The translations under genes and the position numbers were made by a program. From contig JBEAOO010000345.1 in the NCBI GenBank assembly GCA_041164825.1, forward strand, positions 1 through 31,697: a stretch of DNA of 31,697 nt, in the 5' to 3' direction. Positions 23,314 to 31,697 of this stretch are shown here, piece by piece; the first letter of the stretch is position 1, and the number at the start of each line of letters is the position of its first letter. The notes under the pieces were generated by a model that was not told where the DNA came from, did not search any database, and was given only the letters and a program-made list of their open reading frames with translations. This DNA is from JBEAOO01 sp041164825 (GTDB lineage Bacteria; Pseudomonadota; Gammaproteobacteria; Burkholderiales; Burkholderiaceae_C).

Positions 23314-23357
23314 GCCGCGCTGTGCTGAGCCTCGTTCATTTTTAAGGAGACCGCACC

Positions 23358-24143
23358 ATGATGCGTTCACTGTTCATTGCCAAGACCGGCATGGAAGCCC
23401 AGCAAACCCAGCTGGACACCATCTCCAACAACCTGGCCAATGTGGGCACCAACGGCTACAAACGCGCGCACGCCGTGTTTGAAGACCTGATGTACCAAAA
23501 CCTGCGCCAGGCCGGCGCCAACAGCACCGAGGCCACCACGCTGCCCACCGGGCTGCAAGTGGGCTTGGGCACGCGCGCCGTGGCCACTTCGCGCAACTTC
23601 AGCCAAGGCAACCTGCAGCAGACCACCAACCCGCTGGACGTGGCCATCAAGGGCCAGGGCTTCTTTGAGGTGCAGATGCCCGACGGCACTGCGGGCTACA
23701 CCCGCGACGGCTCGTTCCAGGTCAGCGCGCAGGGCCAAATCGTCACCAGCAATGGCTACCCGCTCAACACCAACGGCGCCACCATCGACCCGCTGGCGCA
23801 AAGCGTCACCATCGGCAGCGACGGCGCCATCTCGGTGCTGCTGCCCAGCCAGACCACGCCCACCGTGGTGGGCCAGATCCAGACCTCCAGCTTTGTGAAC
23901 CCGGCTGGTTTGCAGCCGCTGGGCCAAAACCTGTTTGGCGAAACCGCGGCCAGCGGCGCGCCCAACTCGGGCAAGCCGGGCAGCAATGGCCTGGGCTCGG
24001 TGTCGCAAGGGTTTGTGGAGACCTCGAACGTGAACGTGGTGGAAGAGCTGGTGCAGATGATCCAGACCCAGCGCGCCTACGAGCTCAACTCCAAAGCCAT
24101 TCAGACCAGCGACCAGATGCTGCAAAAGCTCGGTCAGTTGTGA
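23358..24143 (+). CDS. flgG: Flagellar distal rod protein FlgG
   Basis: The 261-residue distal rod protein begins MMRSLFIAKTGMEAQQTQLDTI and has SNNLANVGTNGYKRAHAVFEDLMYQ, the FlgG-specific GTNGYKRxxAxFEDLxYQ region. It ends VETSNVNVVEELVQMIQTQRAYELNSKAIQTSDQMLQ. AAGGAG lies just upstream of ATG 23358; a second in-frame ATG (23361) is equally possible. Its stop overlaps the GTG start of flgH (GTGA), suggesting translational coupling. It builds the distal rod that passes through the P- and L-rings. Confidence 0.97.
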   Translation: MMRSLFIAKTGMEAQQTQLDTISNNLANVGTNGYKRAHAVFEDLMYQNLRQAGANSTEATTLPTGLQVGLGTRAVATSRNFSQGNLQQTTNPLDVAIKGQGFFEVQMPDGTAGYTRDGSFQVSAQGQIVTSNGYPLNTNGATIDPLAQSVTIGSDGAISVLLPSQTTPTVVGQIQTSSFVNPAGLQPLGQNLFGETAASGAPNSGKPGSNGLGSVSQGFVETSNVNVVEELVQMIQTQRAYELNSKAIQTSDQMLQKLGQL

Positions 24144-24844
24144 GCACGATGACCATGTCGACTGTGATTCGCTTCGTCCCCCTGGCGGCCGCGGCCTGCC
24201 TGCTCTCAGCCTGCGCGGGTGGCTTCGATCCCAACCCGCGTCCGCCGGTCGATGTGGCCGGGCCCACGCAAATGCGCCCGCAGCCGATCGCCGCGCCGGT
24301 GGTCAGCAACGGTGCCATCTTCCAATCGGCCTCCTACCGGCCGCTGTTCGAAGACCACCGCGCACGGCTCGTGGGCGACACCCTCACGGTGCAGATCGCC
24401 GAGAAGGTGAGCGCCACGCAAAAGAGCACCAGCACCATCGACAAGAGCGGCAAGCTCGATGCCACGCTCACCGCCGTGCCACTGCTGCCGGTGGCCACCC
24501 TCGGCAAGTTCACCACCGGCGCCACGTCGGGCAACAGCTTTGCCGGCAAAGGCAGCACCGAAAACAGCAACGACTTCTCCGGCACCATCACCGCCACGGT
24601 GATCGAGGTGCTGCCCAACGGCCACCTGCTGGTGGCCGGTGAGAAGCAGGTGGGTGTGAACCACAACGTCGACGTGCTGCGCTTTTCGGGCCAGGTTGAC
24701 CCGCGCATGATCCAGCCCGGCAACTCGGTGGCGTCGGCGCAAATTGCCAATGTGCGCATCGAGAACCGCGGCCGTGGCGCCCAAGGTGATGCGCAAGGAA
24801 TTGGCTGGTTGTCGCGGTTCTTTTTGAGCCTTTCGCCGATTTAA
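24140..24844 (+). CDS. flgH: Flagellar L-ring lipoprotein FlgH
   Basis: The protein has up to 234 residues and a lipoprotein signal: the hydrophobic stretch VPLAAAACLLSAC ends in a lipobox, LSAC (Cys25 from the GTG start). The mature part has GAIFQSASYRPLFEDHRARLVGDTLTVQI, EKVSATQKSTSTIDKSG, ITATVIEVLPNGHLLVAGEKQVGVN and a VDPRMI-like conserved end with WLSRFFLSLSPI. It forms the outer-membrane L-ring. GTG 24140 overlaps the flgG stop; ATG 24149 or 24155 would also leave a complete signal peptide, so the start is not settled. flgI follows after 41 bp. Confidence 0.95.
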   Translation: MSTMTMSTVIRFVPLAAAACLLSACAGGFDPNPRPPVDVAGPTQMRPQPIAAPVVSNGAIFQSASYRPLFEDHRARLVGDTLTVQIAEKVSATQKSTSTIDKSGKLDATLTAVPLLPVATLGKFTTGATSGNSFAGKGSTENSNDFSGTITATVIEVLPNGHLLVAGEKQVGVNHNVDVLRFSGQVDPRMIQPGNSVASAQIANVRIENRGRGAQGDAQGIGWLSRFFLSLSPI

Positions 24845-24885
24845 GTTTGCGCAGAATCGGTGGCAAGTACTTGATTGCCACCACC

Positions 24886-26019
24886 ATGACCCGCCACCCC
24901 GAACGCACACTGCGACTGCTGATTCTGCTGGCCACCTTGGCCGCCAGCGCCGCCCTGTGGTGGCCGTTCAGCGCCGACGCCGCCCGCATCAAAGAGGTGG
25001 CCACGGTGCAAGGCGTGCGCAGCAACCCCTTGACCGGCTACGGTCTGGTCGTCGGCCTCGACGGCACGGGCGATCAAACCACCTCCACCCCCTTCACCGC
25101 ACAGAGCCTGAACGCCCTGCTGCAGCAAATGGGCGTCACCGTGCCCGCTGGTGTGGCCATGCAGGTCAAGAATGTGGCGGCCGTGATGGTCACCGCGCAA
25201 TTGCCCGCGTTCGCCCAACCCGGCCAGGCCATCGATGTCAACGTCTCGTCGCTCGGCAATGCCAAGAGCTTGCGCGGCGGCACCCTCATCACCACCCCGC
25301 TCAAGGGCGCCGATGGCCAGATCTACGCGCTGGCGCAGGGCAACCTGATCGTTGGTGGCGCAGGGGCGTCGGCCGGGGGCTCCAAGGTGCAGATCAACCA
25401 CCTCAGCGCCGGCCGCATTCCGGAAGGTGCCACCGTGGAGCGCAGCGTGCCCACGCCGCTCAACCAAGGCGATTTTCTGCAGCTGCAGCTCGACGCCAGC
25501 GACTTCAACACCGCCCGCGAAGTGGTGCGCGTCATCAACGCCAAAATGAGCGGCAACCCGGCGGTGGCCGTGGACGGCCGAGTGGTGCGCGTGCGCTGGC
25601 CGGCCAAGGAGGACGAGCGCGTGGCCTTCATGGCCGACATCGAAAACCTGCCGCTCACGCTCGCCACCCCGGCCGCCAAGATCGTGATCAACGCGCGCAC
25701 CGGCTCGGTGGTGATGAACCAATCGGTGACGCTGCTGCCTTGCGCCGTGGCGCACGGCAACCTGAGTGTGACCATCAGCACCACGCCAGTGATCAGCCAG
25801 CCCAATCCGCTGTCGCAGGGCAGCACGGTGCAGGCGCAAAAAAGCGACATCACGATCAAGCAAGAGCCCGGCGCGCTGATCCAGATGCCGGCCGGCACCA
25901 AGTTGTCGGAGGTGGTGAAGGCGCTGAGCGCGCTGGGCGCCACGCCGCAAGACCTGTTGGCCATTCTGCAGGCCATGAAGACCGCGGGCGCGCTGAACGC
26001 GGAGTTGGAGGTGATCTGA
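24886..26019 (+). CDS. flgI: Flagellar P-ring protein FlgI
   Basis: The 377-residue periplasmic protein has a signal peptide (LLILLATLAASAALWW, cleavage near ADA) leading into ARIKEVATVQGVRSNPLTGYGLVVGLDGTGDQT, the FlgI hallmark. LPAFAQPGQAIDVNVSSLG, LRGGTLITTPLKGADGQIYALAQGN and VISQPNPLS are further family blocks. Chosen start is ATG 24886; a TTG at 24847 would add 13 residues before the signal. The conserved AVAHG is preceded by a Cys (LLPCAVAHG), which I consider unusual. Its stop overlaps the flgJ start as TGATG. FlgA, encoded divergently, is its chaperone. Confidence 0.96.
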   Translation: MTRHPERTLRLLILLATLAASAALWWPFSADAARIKEVATVQGVRSNPLTGYGLVVGLDGTGDQTTSTPFTAQSLNALLQQMGVTVPAGVAMQVKNVAAVMVTAQLPAFAQPGQAIDVNVSSLGNAKSLRGGTLITTPLKGADGQIYALAQGNLIVGGAGASAGGSKVQINHLSAGRIPEGATVERSVPTPLNQGDFLQLQLDASDFNTAREVVRVINAKMSGNPAVAVDGRVVRVRWPAKEDERVAFMADIENLPLTLATPAAKIVINARTGSVVMNQSVTLLPCAVAHGNLSVTISTTPVISQPNPLSQGSTVQAQKSDITIKQEPGALIQMPAGTKLSEVVKALSALGATPQDLLAILQAMKTAGALNAELEVI

Positions 26020-26993
26020 TGGCTGCGATTCCGTCCTCGGCGCTCTCCGGCAGCACCAGCCAATCGCTGGTGGCCGACAGCCGCAACACCCTGGCCTTGC
26101 AGGCCAAAGCCGCACGCGACCCGAAATCTGCCATTGCCCAAACGGCCAAGCAGTTCGAGTCGATCTTCATGCAAGAGATCATGAAGAGCATGCGCAACTC
26201 CACCCTGGCCAGCGGCATGCTGGAGAACGGTGGCACGCAGCTCGGCACCGAGATGCTCGACCAGCAATACGCCAACCAGATGACCGGCCTGCCGGGCGGC
26301 CTGAGCGCCATGATTGCCAAGCAGCTGGAGCGCCAGATGGGTGTCGCCGCGGGCGACGCCACCCTCAACGCACCGCTGAGCGCGTTGCCGGCGCGGGTGC
26401 CTGGGCGCAGCATGTCGGGCACGGTGTCGGCCTTGCCTGCCGCACCGGCGGCCGCGGCCGCAGCAGCGGGCGCGCCCAGCAGCGCCAACCGCACAGCCGG
26501 CACGCAGAGCACCGGGGCCACGCGCCAGGCGCAGTTTGTGCAGCAGCACACCGAGGCCGCGCGCATTGCCGAGCAGCACACCGGCATCCCGGCCGAGTTC
26601 ATGGTGGCGCAGGCCGCGCACGAATCGGGCTGGGGCCGGCGCGAAATCCGCAACGCCGATGGCAGCAGCGCGCACAACCTGTTCGGCATCAAGGCCGGGC
26701 CGGGCTGGACGGGCAAGACCGCCACCGTCACCACCACCGAATACGTCAACGGCCAGGCCGTGAAAACGCAGGCCAAGTTCCGCGCCTACGACTCCTACGG
26801 GGCCTCGTTTGCCGACTACGCCGCGATGATGAAAACCAGCCCACGTTACGCCAAGGTGGTGGCCCATGCCGACACCGCGCAAGACTTTGCCAAGGGCTTG
26901 CAACGCGCCGGCTACGCCACCGACCCGGCCTACGCCGACAAGCTGACCCGCGTCATCAACACCACGCTGCGCCTGCAGCGCACCTTGACCTGA
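26019..26993 (+). CDS. flgJ: Flagellar rod-assembly muramidase FlgJ
   Basis: The 324-residue bifunctional FlgJ has an N-terminal rod-capping domain (AAKQFESIFMQEIMKSMRNS-like segment, residues about 40-110), an Ala-rich linker, and a C-terminal GH73 glucosaminidase domain. Glu202 in AAHESGWGRRE is the predicted catalytic acid, and HNLFGIKAG, YDSYGASFADYA and YATDPAYADKL are the remaining family blocks. This is the fused form seen in beta- and gammaproteobacteria. It cuts peptidoglycan to let the rod pass. ATG 26019 overlaps the flgI stop. A much longer in-frame extension upstream is only a shadow of flgI. Confidence 0.96.
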   Translation: MAAIPSSALSGSTSQSLVADSRNTLALQAKAARDPKSAIAQTAKQFESIFMQEIMKSMRNSTLASGMLENGGTQLGTEMLDQQYANQMTGLPGGLSAMIAKQLERQMGVAAGDATLNAPLSALPARVPGRSMSGTVSALPAAPAAAAAAAGAPSSANRTAGTQSTGATRQAQFVQQHTEAARIAEQHTGIPAEFMVAQAAHESGWGRREIRNADGSSAHNLFGIKAGPGWTGKTATVTTTEYVNGQAVKTQAKFRAYDSYGASFADYAAMMKTSPRYAKVVAHADTAQDFAKGLQRAGYATDPAYADKLTRVINTTLRLQRTLT

Positions 26994-27005
26994 GGCTGAG
27001 CGACC

Positions 27006-28646
27006 ATGGCCTCCTTGATGTCCCTGGGCTCGTCGGCGCTGTATGCGAGCTATGCCTCGCTGCAGGCCACCAGCAACAACATTGCCAATGCCAATACCGA
27101 TGGCTACTCGCGCCAAACGGCACGGCTGTCCACCACCAGCGGCCAGCAGTCGGGCGCCGGCTTTTTTGGCCGCGGTGTGGCGGTGCAAACCGTGGCCCGC
27201 GACCACGACGAACTGCTGACCCGCGAAGTGGCCAACAGCGGCTCGCTGGCCGCCATGGACGCGGCCCGCAGCAGCCAATTGCAGCGCCTGGAAGAGGTGT
27301 TTCAGATGGGCGAAAAGGGCTTGGGCTACTCGGCCGATGCCTTGTTCAACGCCTTTGGCGATGTGGCCAGTCAGCCGAGCGATGCGTCGGCGCGCCAGGT
27401 GGTGTTGTCGAAAGCGACCGAGCTGGTGCAGCGCTTCAACGCGGCTGGCAGCGCCATTGAGAGCTTGCAAGCGGGCGTGACCTTGGAGCTCAAAGCCGCG
27501 GTGCAGCCCATCAACGACATGGCGCAACGCGTGGCCACGCTCAACTCGACCATCGTCTCGGCCCTGGGCTCGGGCCACGACCCCAACGATCTGCTCGACC
27601 AGCGTGACGAGCTGGTGCGGCAGATCAGCGCCAGCATCCAGGTCACCACCGTCGAGTCGGCCGACGGCTCGATGAGTGTGTTTTTGGGCGGTGGCCAGCG
27701 CTTGGTGCAGGGCAGCGAGGTGTCGCAGGTGGTGGCGCTGCAAGACCCCCACGACCCCTCCATCGTGCGCGTCGGCGTCAGCGATTCGGGGGGCGTGCGC
27801 ATGCTGCCCGACGACATGATCACCGGCGGCACCGTGGCCGGCCTGCTGCGGTTTCAAAACGAAGACCTGGTGGATGCCCGCAACATGCTCGGCCAAATGG
27901 CCGTGGGCATCGCCAACGCGCTCAACACCCAGCAGGGCTTGGGCACCGACACCGCGGGTGCCGCCGGCCAGCCGATTTTTGAAGTGGACGCGCCGCGGGT
28001 GATGCCGCTGCAAAGTGGCGTCACGCTCAGCATCAGCGACCCGGCGTTGGTCAAGGCCAGCTCGTACGAGTTGAAGTTCAATGCCCAGCTCAGTGCGCCG
28101 CGCCAATACACGCTCACGCGCCAGCCCGAAGGCTCGGCCGTGAAGGCCGCCGATGGCCAAAACGCCTGGCCGGCCGCCGATGGCAGCTGGCCCGATGGCC
28201 TGACGGTGAACACCAGTTCCTGGTCGCCCGCCAACGGCGATTCGGTGCTGTTGCAGCCGCTGGCGCTGGCGGCCAGCACGATCAAGGTGCGCAGCGGCAT
28301 CCAGCCCGGCGACATTGCCGCGGCCAACGCCAGCGGCGCCAATGGCAACGCCAATGCCCTGCTGGCACTGCGTTCGGCGAAGATCGTGGGCGGCGAAAAC
28401 ACCACCGACGCCTACGCCAGCATCCTGGCCAACATCGGTGTGCGGGTGCAAAACGCCACCTCGCTGGCCACCCAGTCGGCCAGCGTGGCCTCGGCCGCCA
28501 CCGCGCGCAACAGCAGCGCCACCGAGGTCAACCTCGATGACGAAGCGGCGCGCTTGATCCAGTTCCAGCAAAGCTACCAGGCTGCCGCTAAGGTGCTGCA
28601 AACCGCGCAGTCCTTGTTCGACACCTTGCTGCAAATCGCCCGCTGA
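27006..28646 (+). CDS. flgK: Flagellar hook-filament junction protein FlgK (HAP1)
   Basis: The 546-residue junction protein has an N-terminal D0/D1 region beginning MASLMSLGSSALYASYASLQATSNNIANANTDGYSRQ. LFNAFGDVASQPSDASARQVVLSKA and NDLLDQRDELVRQIS are typical FlgK blocks. The C-terminal SSATEVNLDDEAARLIQFQQSYQAAAKVLQTAQSLFDTLL is the other half of the coiled coil. It is shorter than many Burkholderiales FlgK proteins I recall (often above 600), so the exposed middle domain is probably reduced. It starts 12 bp after flgJ. FlgN is its chaperone. Confidence 0.96.
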   Translation: MASLMSLGSSALYASYASLQATSNNIANANTDGYSRQTARLSTTSGQQSGAGFFGRGVAVQTVARDHDELLTREVANSGSLAAMDAARSSQLQRLEEVFQMGEKGLGYSADALFNAFGDVASQPSDASARQVVLSKATELVQRFNAAGSAIESLQAGVTLELKAAVQPINDMAQRVATLNSTIVSALGSGHDPNDLLDQRDELVRQISASIQVTTVESADGSMSVFLGGGQRLVQGSEVSQVVALQDPHDPSIVRVGVSDSGGVRMLPDDMITGGTVAGLLRFQNEDLVDARNMLGQMAVGIANALNTQQGLGTDTAGAAGQPIFEVDAPRVMPLQSGVTLSISDPALVKASSYELKFNAQLSAPRQYTLTRQPEGSAVKAADGQNAWPAADGSWPDGLTVNTSSWSPANGDSVLLQPLALAASTIKVRSGIQPGDIAAANASGANGNANALLALRSAKIVGGENTTDAYASILANIGVRVQNATSLATQSASVASAATARNSSATEVNLDDEAARLIQFQQSYQAAAKVLQTAQSLFDTLLQIAR

Positions 28647-28681
28647 GGCGCGGTCAGCGCTCAGCTCAAGGAGACCCCATC

Positions 28682-29596
28682 ATGCGAGTCGGTACCGCCC
28701 AATCCTATGGCGCTGGCGTGGAGCAGCTGACGCAACGCCAGAGCGAGCTCAGCGAAGCGGCCATCCGCCTCAACAGCGGCAAGCGCGTGGCCAAGGCCAG
28801 CGACGACCCGGCGGCCGCAGCGCGCGCCGAGCGGGCGCTGTCCAGCATCGTGCACATCACCACCGACCTGCGGGCCGTGGAGGCCAGCCGCACCGTCACG
28901 GCCATCACCGAATCGGCCTTGGGCGATGCGGGCGAGTTGCTGCAAAAAGTGCGTGAAACGTTGGTGGGCGCGGGCAACGCCAGCTACACCAACAGCGAAC
29001 GCAAGATCCAGGCTCAAGACCTGAGCGCTTTGCGCGACCAGCTGCTGGCCGTGGCCAACCGCCGCGACAGTGCCGATGGTTATCTGTTTGCCGGCCCGGG
29101 CTTGACCACCGCCCCCTTCCAAGCCGACGCGTCGGGCGTGGTCAGCTTTGTCGGCCCCGCCGGCGACACCCGCACCGAAGCCAGCACCGATTTGCCACTC
29201 AGCACCAACGGCCAGTCGGTCTGGATGCAGCCGGCGGGCAGCACCTCCGACATTTTTTCGGCCCTGTCGAAGGCCATTGCCGACCTCGGCACGCCTGGCC
29301 TCAGTTCGGCCGAGATTTCTGCCCGCAACACCGTCAACATCGCCAATGTGGATGCCGGCATGAGCTCACTGCAATCGGCGCGTTCGACGGCGGGCGAGGT
29401 GCTGAGCCGCATTGACAGCCAGAGCGGTTTGCTGGACGACCGCAAGCTGGCCAATCAGACCGAGCGCTCCAACGCCGAGGACCTTGACATGATGGCCGCC
29501 TACTCCGACTTTCAAGCCAAACAAACCGGCTACGATGCAGCGCTGAAGTCGTATTCGATGGTGCAGCGCATGTCGCTGTTCCAGTACCTCACCTGA
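28682..29596 (+). CDS. flgL: Flagellar hook-filament junction protein FlgL (HAP3)
   Basis: The 304-residue flagellin-like protein begins MRVGTAQSYGAGVEQLTQRQSEL and has IRLNSGKRVAKASDDPAAAARAERAL, the FlgL/flagellin N-terminal signature. The C-terminal helix includes LANQTERSNAEDLDMMAAYSDFQAKQTGYDAALKSYSMVQ. AAGGAG precedes ATG 28682. It is the last structural gene of the operon. The next gene starts 63 bp downstream with no terminator in between, so read-through into the HDOD gene is possible. Confidence 0.96.
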   Translation: MRVGTAQSYGAGVEQLTQRQSELSEAAIRLNSGKRVAKASDDPAAAARAERALSSIVHITTDLRAVEASRTVTAITESALGDAGELLQKVRETLVGAGNASYTNSERKIQAQDLSALRDQLLAVANRRDSADGYLFAGPGLTTAPFQADASGVVSFVGPAGDTRTEASTDLPLSTNGQSVWMQPAGSTSDIFSALSKAIADLGTPGLSSAEISARNTVNIANVDAGMSSLQSARSTAGEVLSRIDSQSGLLDDRKLANQTERSNAEDLDMMAAYSDFQAKQTGYDAALKSYSMVQRMSLFQYLT

Positions 29597-29659
29597 GCTG
29601 TTTGGCGACGTTTCCTCCGGGGCGCCCGCCGAGCGGCCGCCACCGAGCGGAGTTCTTGC

Positions 29660-30859
29660 GTGCTGGATGTTCCCATTCTGGGCCGGGTCGCCCTGGGCTA
29701 CTCCCCTTTCATTGACCGCAATCGGGCGGTGGTCGCCACACGCTTGACAGTCTTGCCGCTGCAGCGCGAGGTGCCGCTGGATGTGGCTGAGCTGCTGCAG
29801 GCGGTGGCCACGGTGTGGCCGCCCAGTGGCGGGCGGGTGTCGCTCAATGTGGCCAGCGAGTCGCTGTTGGCCGATTTGCTCAATGGCCAACCGGCGGCCA
29901 ATGTCATGGTCGAGGTGCCGTCGTTCATGGCCTCCGACGTGACCAACGTCAAACCCATTCAAGCGCTCAATGCGCGCGGCAACGTGCTGCTGCTGCAGGG
30001 GCGCCCGCGCGCAGAGCTGCCGCGCGAGGTGCTCAACTGCTTCAAGTACGCCATCATCGACGTCAGCGATGACCGGCGCAGCCAGCTCGGCGCCATGGTG
30101 CCGCCGGGGGTCACGCGCAGCATCCAGCACGTGCAATCGGGCGTGCGCACCCTGACCGAGATGAACAGCGCCTTCGACCGCGGCGCGGCTGCCGTGCTCG
30201 GCTGGCCGATTGAAGACGTGTTGACCGCCGGTGGCGCGGCCCGGCCGGCGCAAAGCGATCTGCAGGTCATCGTCACGCTGATGCAGCAACTCGATGCCGG
30301 CGAAGACCCGCCCGTGCTCGAAGCCACGCTCAAGCGCGACCCGGCCTTGGCCTTCAAGCTGCTGCGTTTCATCAACTCGCCGGCCTTTGGCCTGCGCGTG
30401 GAGGTGAGCTCCTTCAGCCACGCCATCATGCTGCTCGGCACCCAGCGCTTGAAGCGCTGGCTGGCCCTGCTGCTGGCCACCGCCAGCAAAGACCCGAACT
30501 TGCGCCCGGTGATGTTTGCCGCCGTGCGCCGTGGTGTGCTGATGGAAGAGCTGGTGCGCCCGTTGGGCGACGAAGCGCTGCGCAATGAGATGTTTGTGTG
30601 TGGCGTGTTTTCGCTGCTCGACCGCATGTTCCAGCAGCCGTTTGCCGATTTGTTTGCCACCATTCCCGTGGCCGAACCGGTGCGCTTGGCGCTGGTGGAG
30701 CATGCCGGCCCGTGCCAGCCTTATCTGCACCTGGTGAACACGGTCGAATCCGGCCACTTGTTTGACCTGCACGCCGCCGCTGAGGCGCTGGTGATGAGCG
30801 TGGCTGAGGTGAATGCAGCGCTGATGCGCGCGCTGTCGTCGGCCTCTCAGCTCGAATAA
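29660..30859 (+). CDS. Degenerate EAL plus HDOD domain signalling protein
   Basis: The 399-residue protein has an N-terminal half (about 1-190) with the outline of the EAL/HDOD (YuxH-like) family: LGYSPFIDRNRAVVATRL, VSLNVASESLLADLL, NVMVEVPSFMASD, LLLQGRPRAELP and FKYAIIDVSDDR. The Glu-x-Leu motif and metal ligands of active phosphodiesterases are absent (EVP at that place), so c-di-GMP hydrolysis is unlikely. The second half is an HDOD domain (LMQQLDAGEDPPVLEATLKRDPAL, LLRFINSPAFGL, HAIMLLGTQRLKRWLALLLA). Start is GTG 29660 with GGAG about 8 nt upstream. Position behind flgL suggests a motility or c-di-GMP adaptor role, but this is by association only. Confidence 0.88.
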   Translation: MLDVPILGRVALGYSPFIDRNRAVVATRLTVLPLQREVPLDVAELLQAVATVWPPSGGRVSLNVASESLLADLLNGQPAANVMVEVPSFMASDVTNVKPIQALNARGNVLLLQGRPRAELPREVLNCFKYAIIDVSDDRRSQLGAMVPPGVTRSIQHVQSGVRTLTEMNSAFDRGAAAVLGWPIEDVLTAGGAARPAQSDLQVIVTLMQQLDAGEDPPVLEATLKRDPALAFKLLRFINSPAFGLRVEVSSFSHAIMLLGTQRLKRWLALLLATASKDPNLRPVMFAAVRRGVLMEELVRPLGDEALRNEMFVCGVFSLLDRMFQQPFADLFATIPVAEPVRLALVEHAGPCQPYLHLVNTVESGHLFDLHAAAEALVMSVAEVNAALMRALSSASQLE

Positions 30860-30923
30860 TGCGCGGCTCGCCGAGGGGGGGCCGCGGGCCCGGGGTGCTG
30901 TGGCGGCTTGCGGGGCGCTTGCG

Positions 30924-31697
30924 ATGAAGGCGCTGGACGCACTGGCCGGCAGTGGCGCCGCGCTGCGCACCGTGCTCGACGGTGTCACCAGCGCGCTGCT
31001 GGTGCTCGATCGCCATGGCCGCCTGGTGTTTGCCAACACGCCCGCGCTGCGCTTGTTGCCGTGCCAGATCGACATGCCCATTGAGCAGTGGCGAGGCATG
31101 TTGGGCGAGCCGGCGGCGCAGTGGCTGCAGCGCGCCATGGGCGGCCGCGCGCCCACCACGCCGCTGCCGCCGGCCCGCTTGGCCGATGGCCGCAGCCTGG
31201 GCCTGAGCTGGCAGCCGCTCGATGCGCGCCACTCGGTGCTGCACATCGAGTCGCCCGAGCCGCAGCCGCCCGCGCACCTCGACCTCAGCGGCGGCGACAG
31301 CACCGACCCCTTGATCGAGCTGTTTTGGCATTCGCCGTTTCCGGCCGCGCTGCAGGACGCGCAGTTTCGCTATGTGGACGTCAACCAGGCCATGGTCGAC
31401 TTCACCGGCCACGCCCGCCAGCAGCTCATGGGCATGGACCCGGTGGCGCTGCTGCCGGCCGACGAGCGCAGCGATGCGGTGAGCCAGCGCAGCCTCTCGG
31501 TGCAAAGCGATGGGGCAGCGCCGGAAGGGCAGGGCGGGCTGCAAAACCACCGGCTGATCGATGCCGAGGGCCGTGAGCGCTGGGACCGCCAAGCGCGCAG
31601 CCGCCTCACCGATGGTGAAGGCCACCTGCGCTACCGCACCGTGCTGCAAGACCTCACCGCCGAGCCCAGGGCACGCGAGCGCGCCGACCGCTCGGCG
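30924..31697 (+). CDS. PAS-domain sensor protein, 3'-truncated by window edge
   Basis: The frame from ATG 30924 stays open for 258 codons to the window end. Two PAS domains are visible. The first (about residues 12-100) contains VLDGVTSALLVLDRHGRLVFANTPALRLL. The second (about 137-245) contains FPAALQDAQFRYVDVNQAMVDFTG, QLMGMDPVALLPADER and a C-terminal segment RLIDAEGRERWDRQARSRL ending YRTVLQDLTAE. No transmembrane segment is seen, so the sensor is probably cytoplasmic. The output domain (histidine kinase, GGDEF/EAL or other) lies outside the window, so no specific function can be given. A GTG at 30900 is a possible alternative start with a G-rich sequence ahead of it. The gene lies 64 bp after the HDOD gene on the same strand. 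Confidence 0.88.
   Translation, partial: MKALDALAGSGAALRTVLDGVTSALLVLDRHGRLVFANTPALRLLPCQIDMPIEQWRGMLGEPAAQWLQRAMGGRAPTTPLPPARLADGRSLGLSWQPLDARHSVLHIESPEPQPPAHLDLSGGDSTDPLIELFWHSPFPAALQDAQFRYVDVNQAMVDFTGHARQQLMGMDPVALLPADERSDAVSQRSLSVQSDGAAPEGQGGLQNHRLIDAEGRERWDRQARSRLTDGEGHLRYRTVLQDLTAEPRARERADRSA

Noticed and set aside
25323..28634. An 1,103-codon open frame antisense to flgI-flgK
   Set aside because: It is a GC-driven shadow of three well-supported flagellar genes, with no recognisable domain.

Overview
This is about 31.7 kb of high-GC chromosomal DNA. It most likely comes from a betaproteobacterium of the order Burkholderiales, probably Comamonadaceae or a close relative. I base this on the GC-rich codon use, the flgNMA / flgBCDEFGHIJKL arrangement, a NagK-like fumarylpyruvate hydrolase, and GC-rich intergenic repeats of a style I associate with that group. 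The taxonomic call is an inference, not a search result. I saw no tRNA, rRNA, CRISPR array, transposase or integrase.

Layout. (1) 1-1320: the 3' three-quarters of an arsA arsenite-pump ATPase, cut by the window edge. (2) 1580-8420: a five-gene minus-strand catabolic cluster and a divergent TetR regulator. In transcription order it encodes a KstD-like flavoprotein, an AroE-like dehydrogenase, a second KstD-like flavoprotein, a NIPSNAP protein and a TIM-barrel isomerase/dehydratase-like protein. The set looks fit for oxidising or aromatising an alicyclic (cyclohexanone- or shikimate-like) ring, but the substrate is unknown. (3) 8480-12787: a compact accessory module. It has a subtilisin-like protease with a Lys/Asp/Glu-rich tail, a partner that looks like an ATP-grasp protein without its metal ligands, and an intact graspetide-synthetase-like ATP-grasp ligase. 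Divergently encoded is a 79-residue protein resembling a free-standing copy of the protease's propeptide. This is my best candidate for an undescribed system. (4) 12805-17205: a fumarylpyruvate-hydrolase-like FAH protein, a family 3 glycoside hydrolase, a secreted protein of unknown function, and an ORF6N-domain gene broken by a single-base frameshift. (5) 17286-29596: the flagellar rod/hook cluster. flgA, flgM and flgN are on the minus strand, flgM has its own FliA promoter, and an intrinsic terminator follows flgN. flgBCDEFGHIJKL run on the plus strand. (6) 29660-31697: a degenerate-EAL/HDOD protein and the start of a PAS-domain sensor, truncated by the window end.

The flagellar block encodes the axial structure in assembly order: rod FlgB/C/F/G, hook cap FlgD, hook FlgE, L- and P-rings FlgH/I with the P-ring chaperone FlgA, the rod muramidase FlgJ, the hook-filament junction FlgK/L, the anti-sigma-28 factor FlgM and the FlgK/L chaperone FlgN. 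One anomaly stands out. About 190 bp lies between flgB and flgC, made largely of two 70-bp repeats and bounded by a 10-bp direct repeat that includes the flgC start codon. It creates a small 64-codon reading frame that ends across the flgC start.
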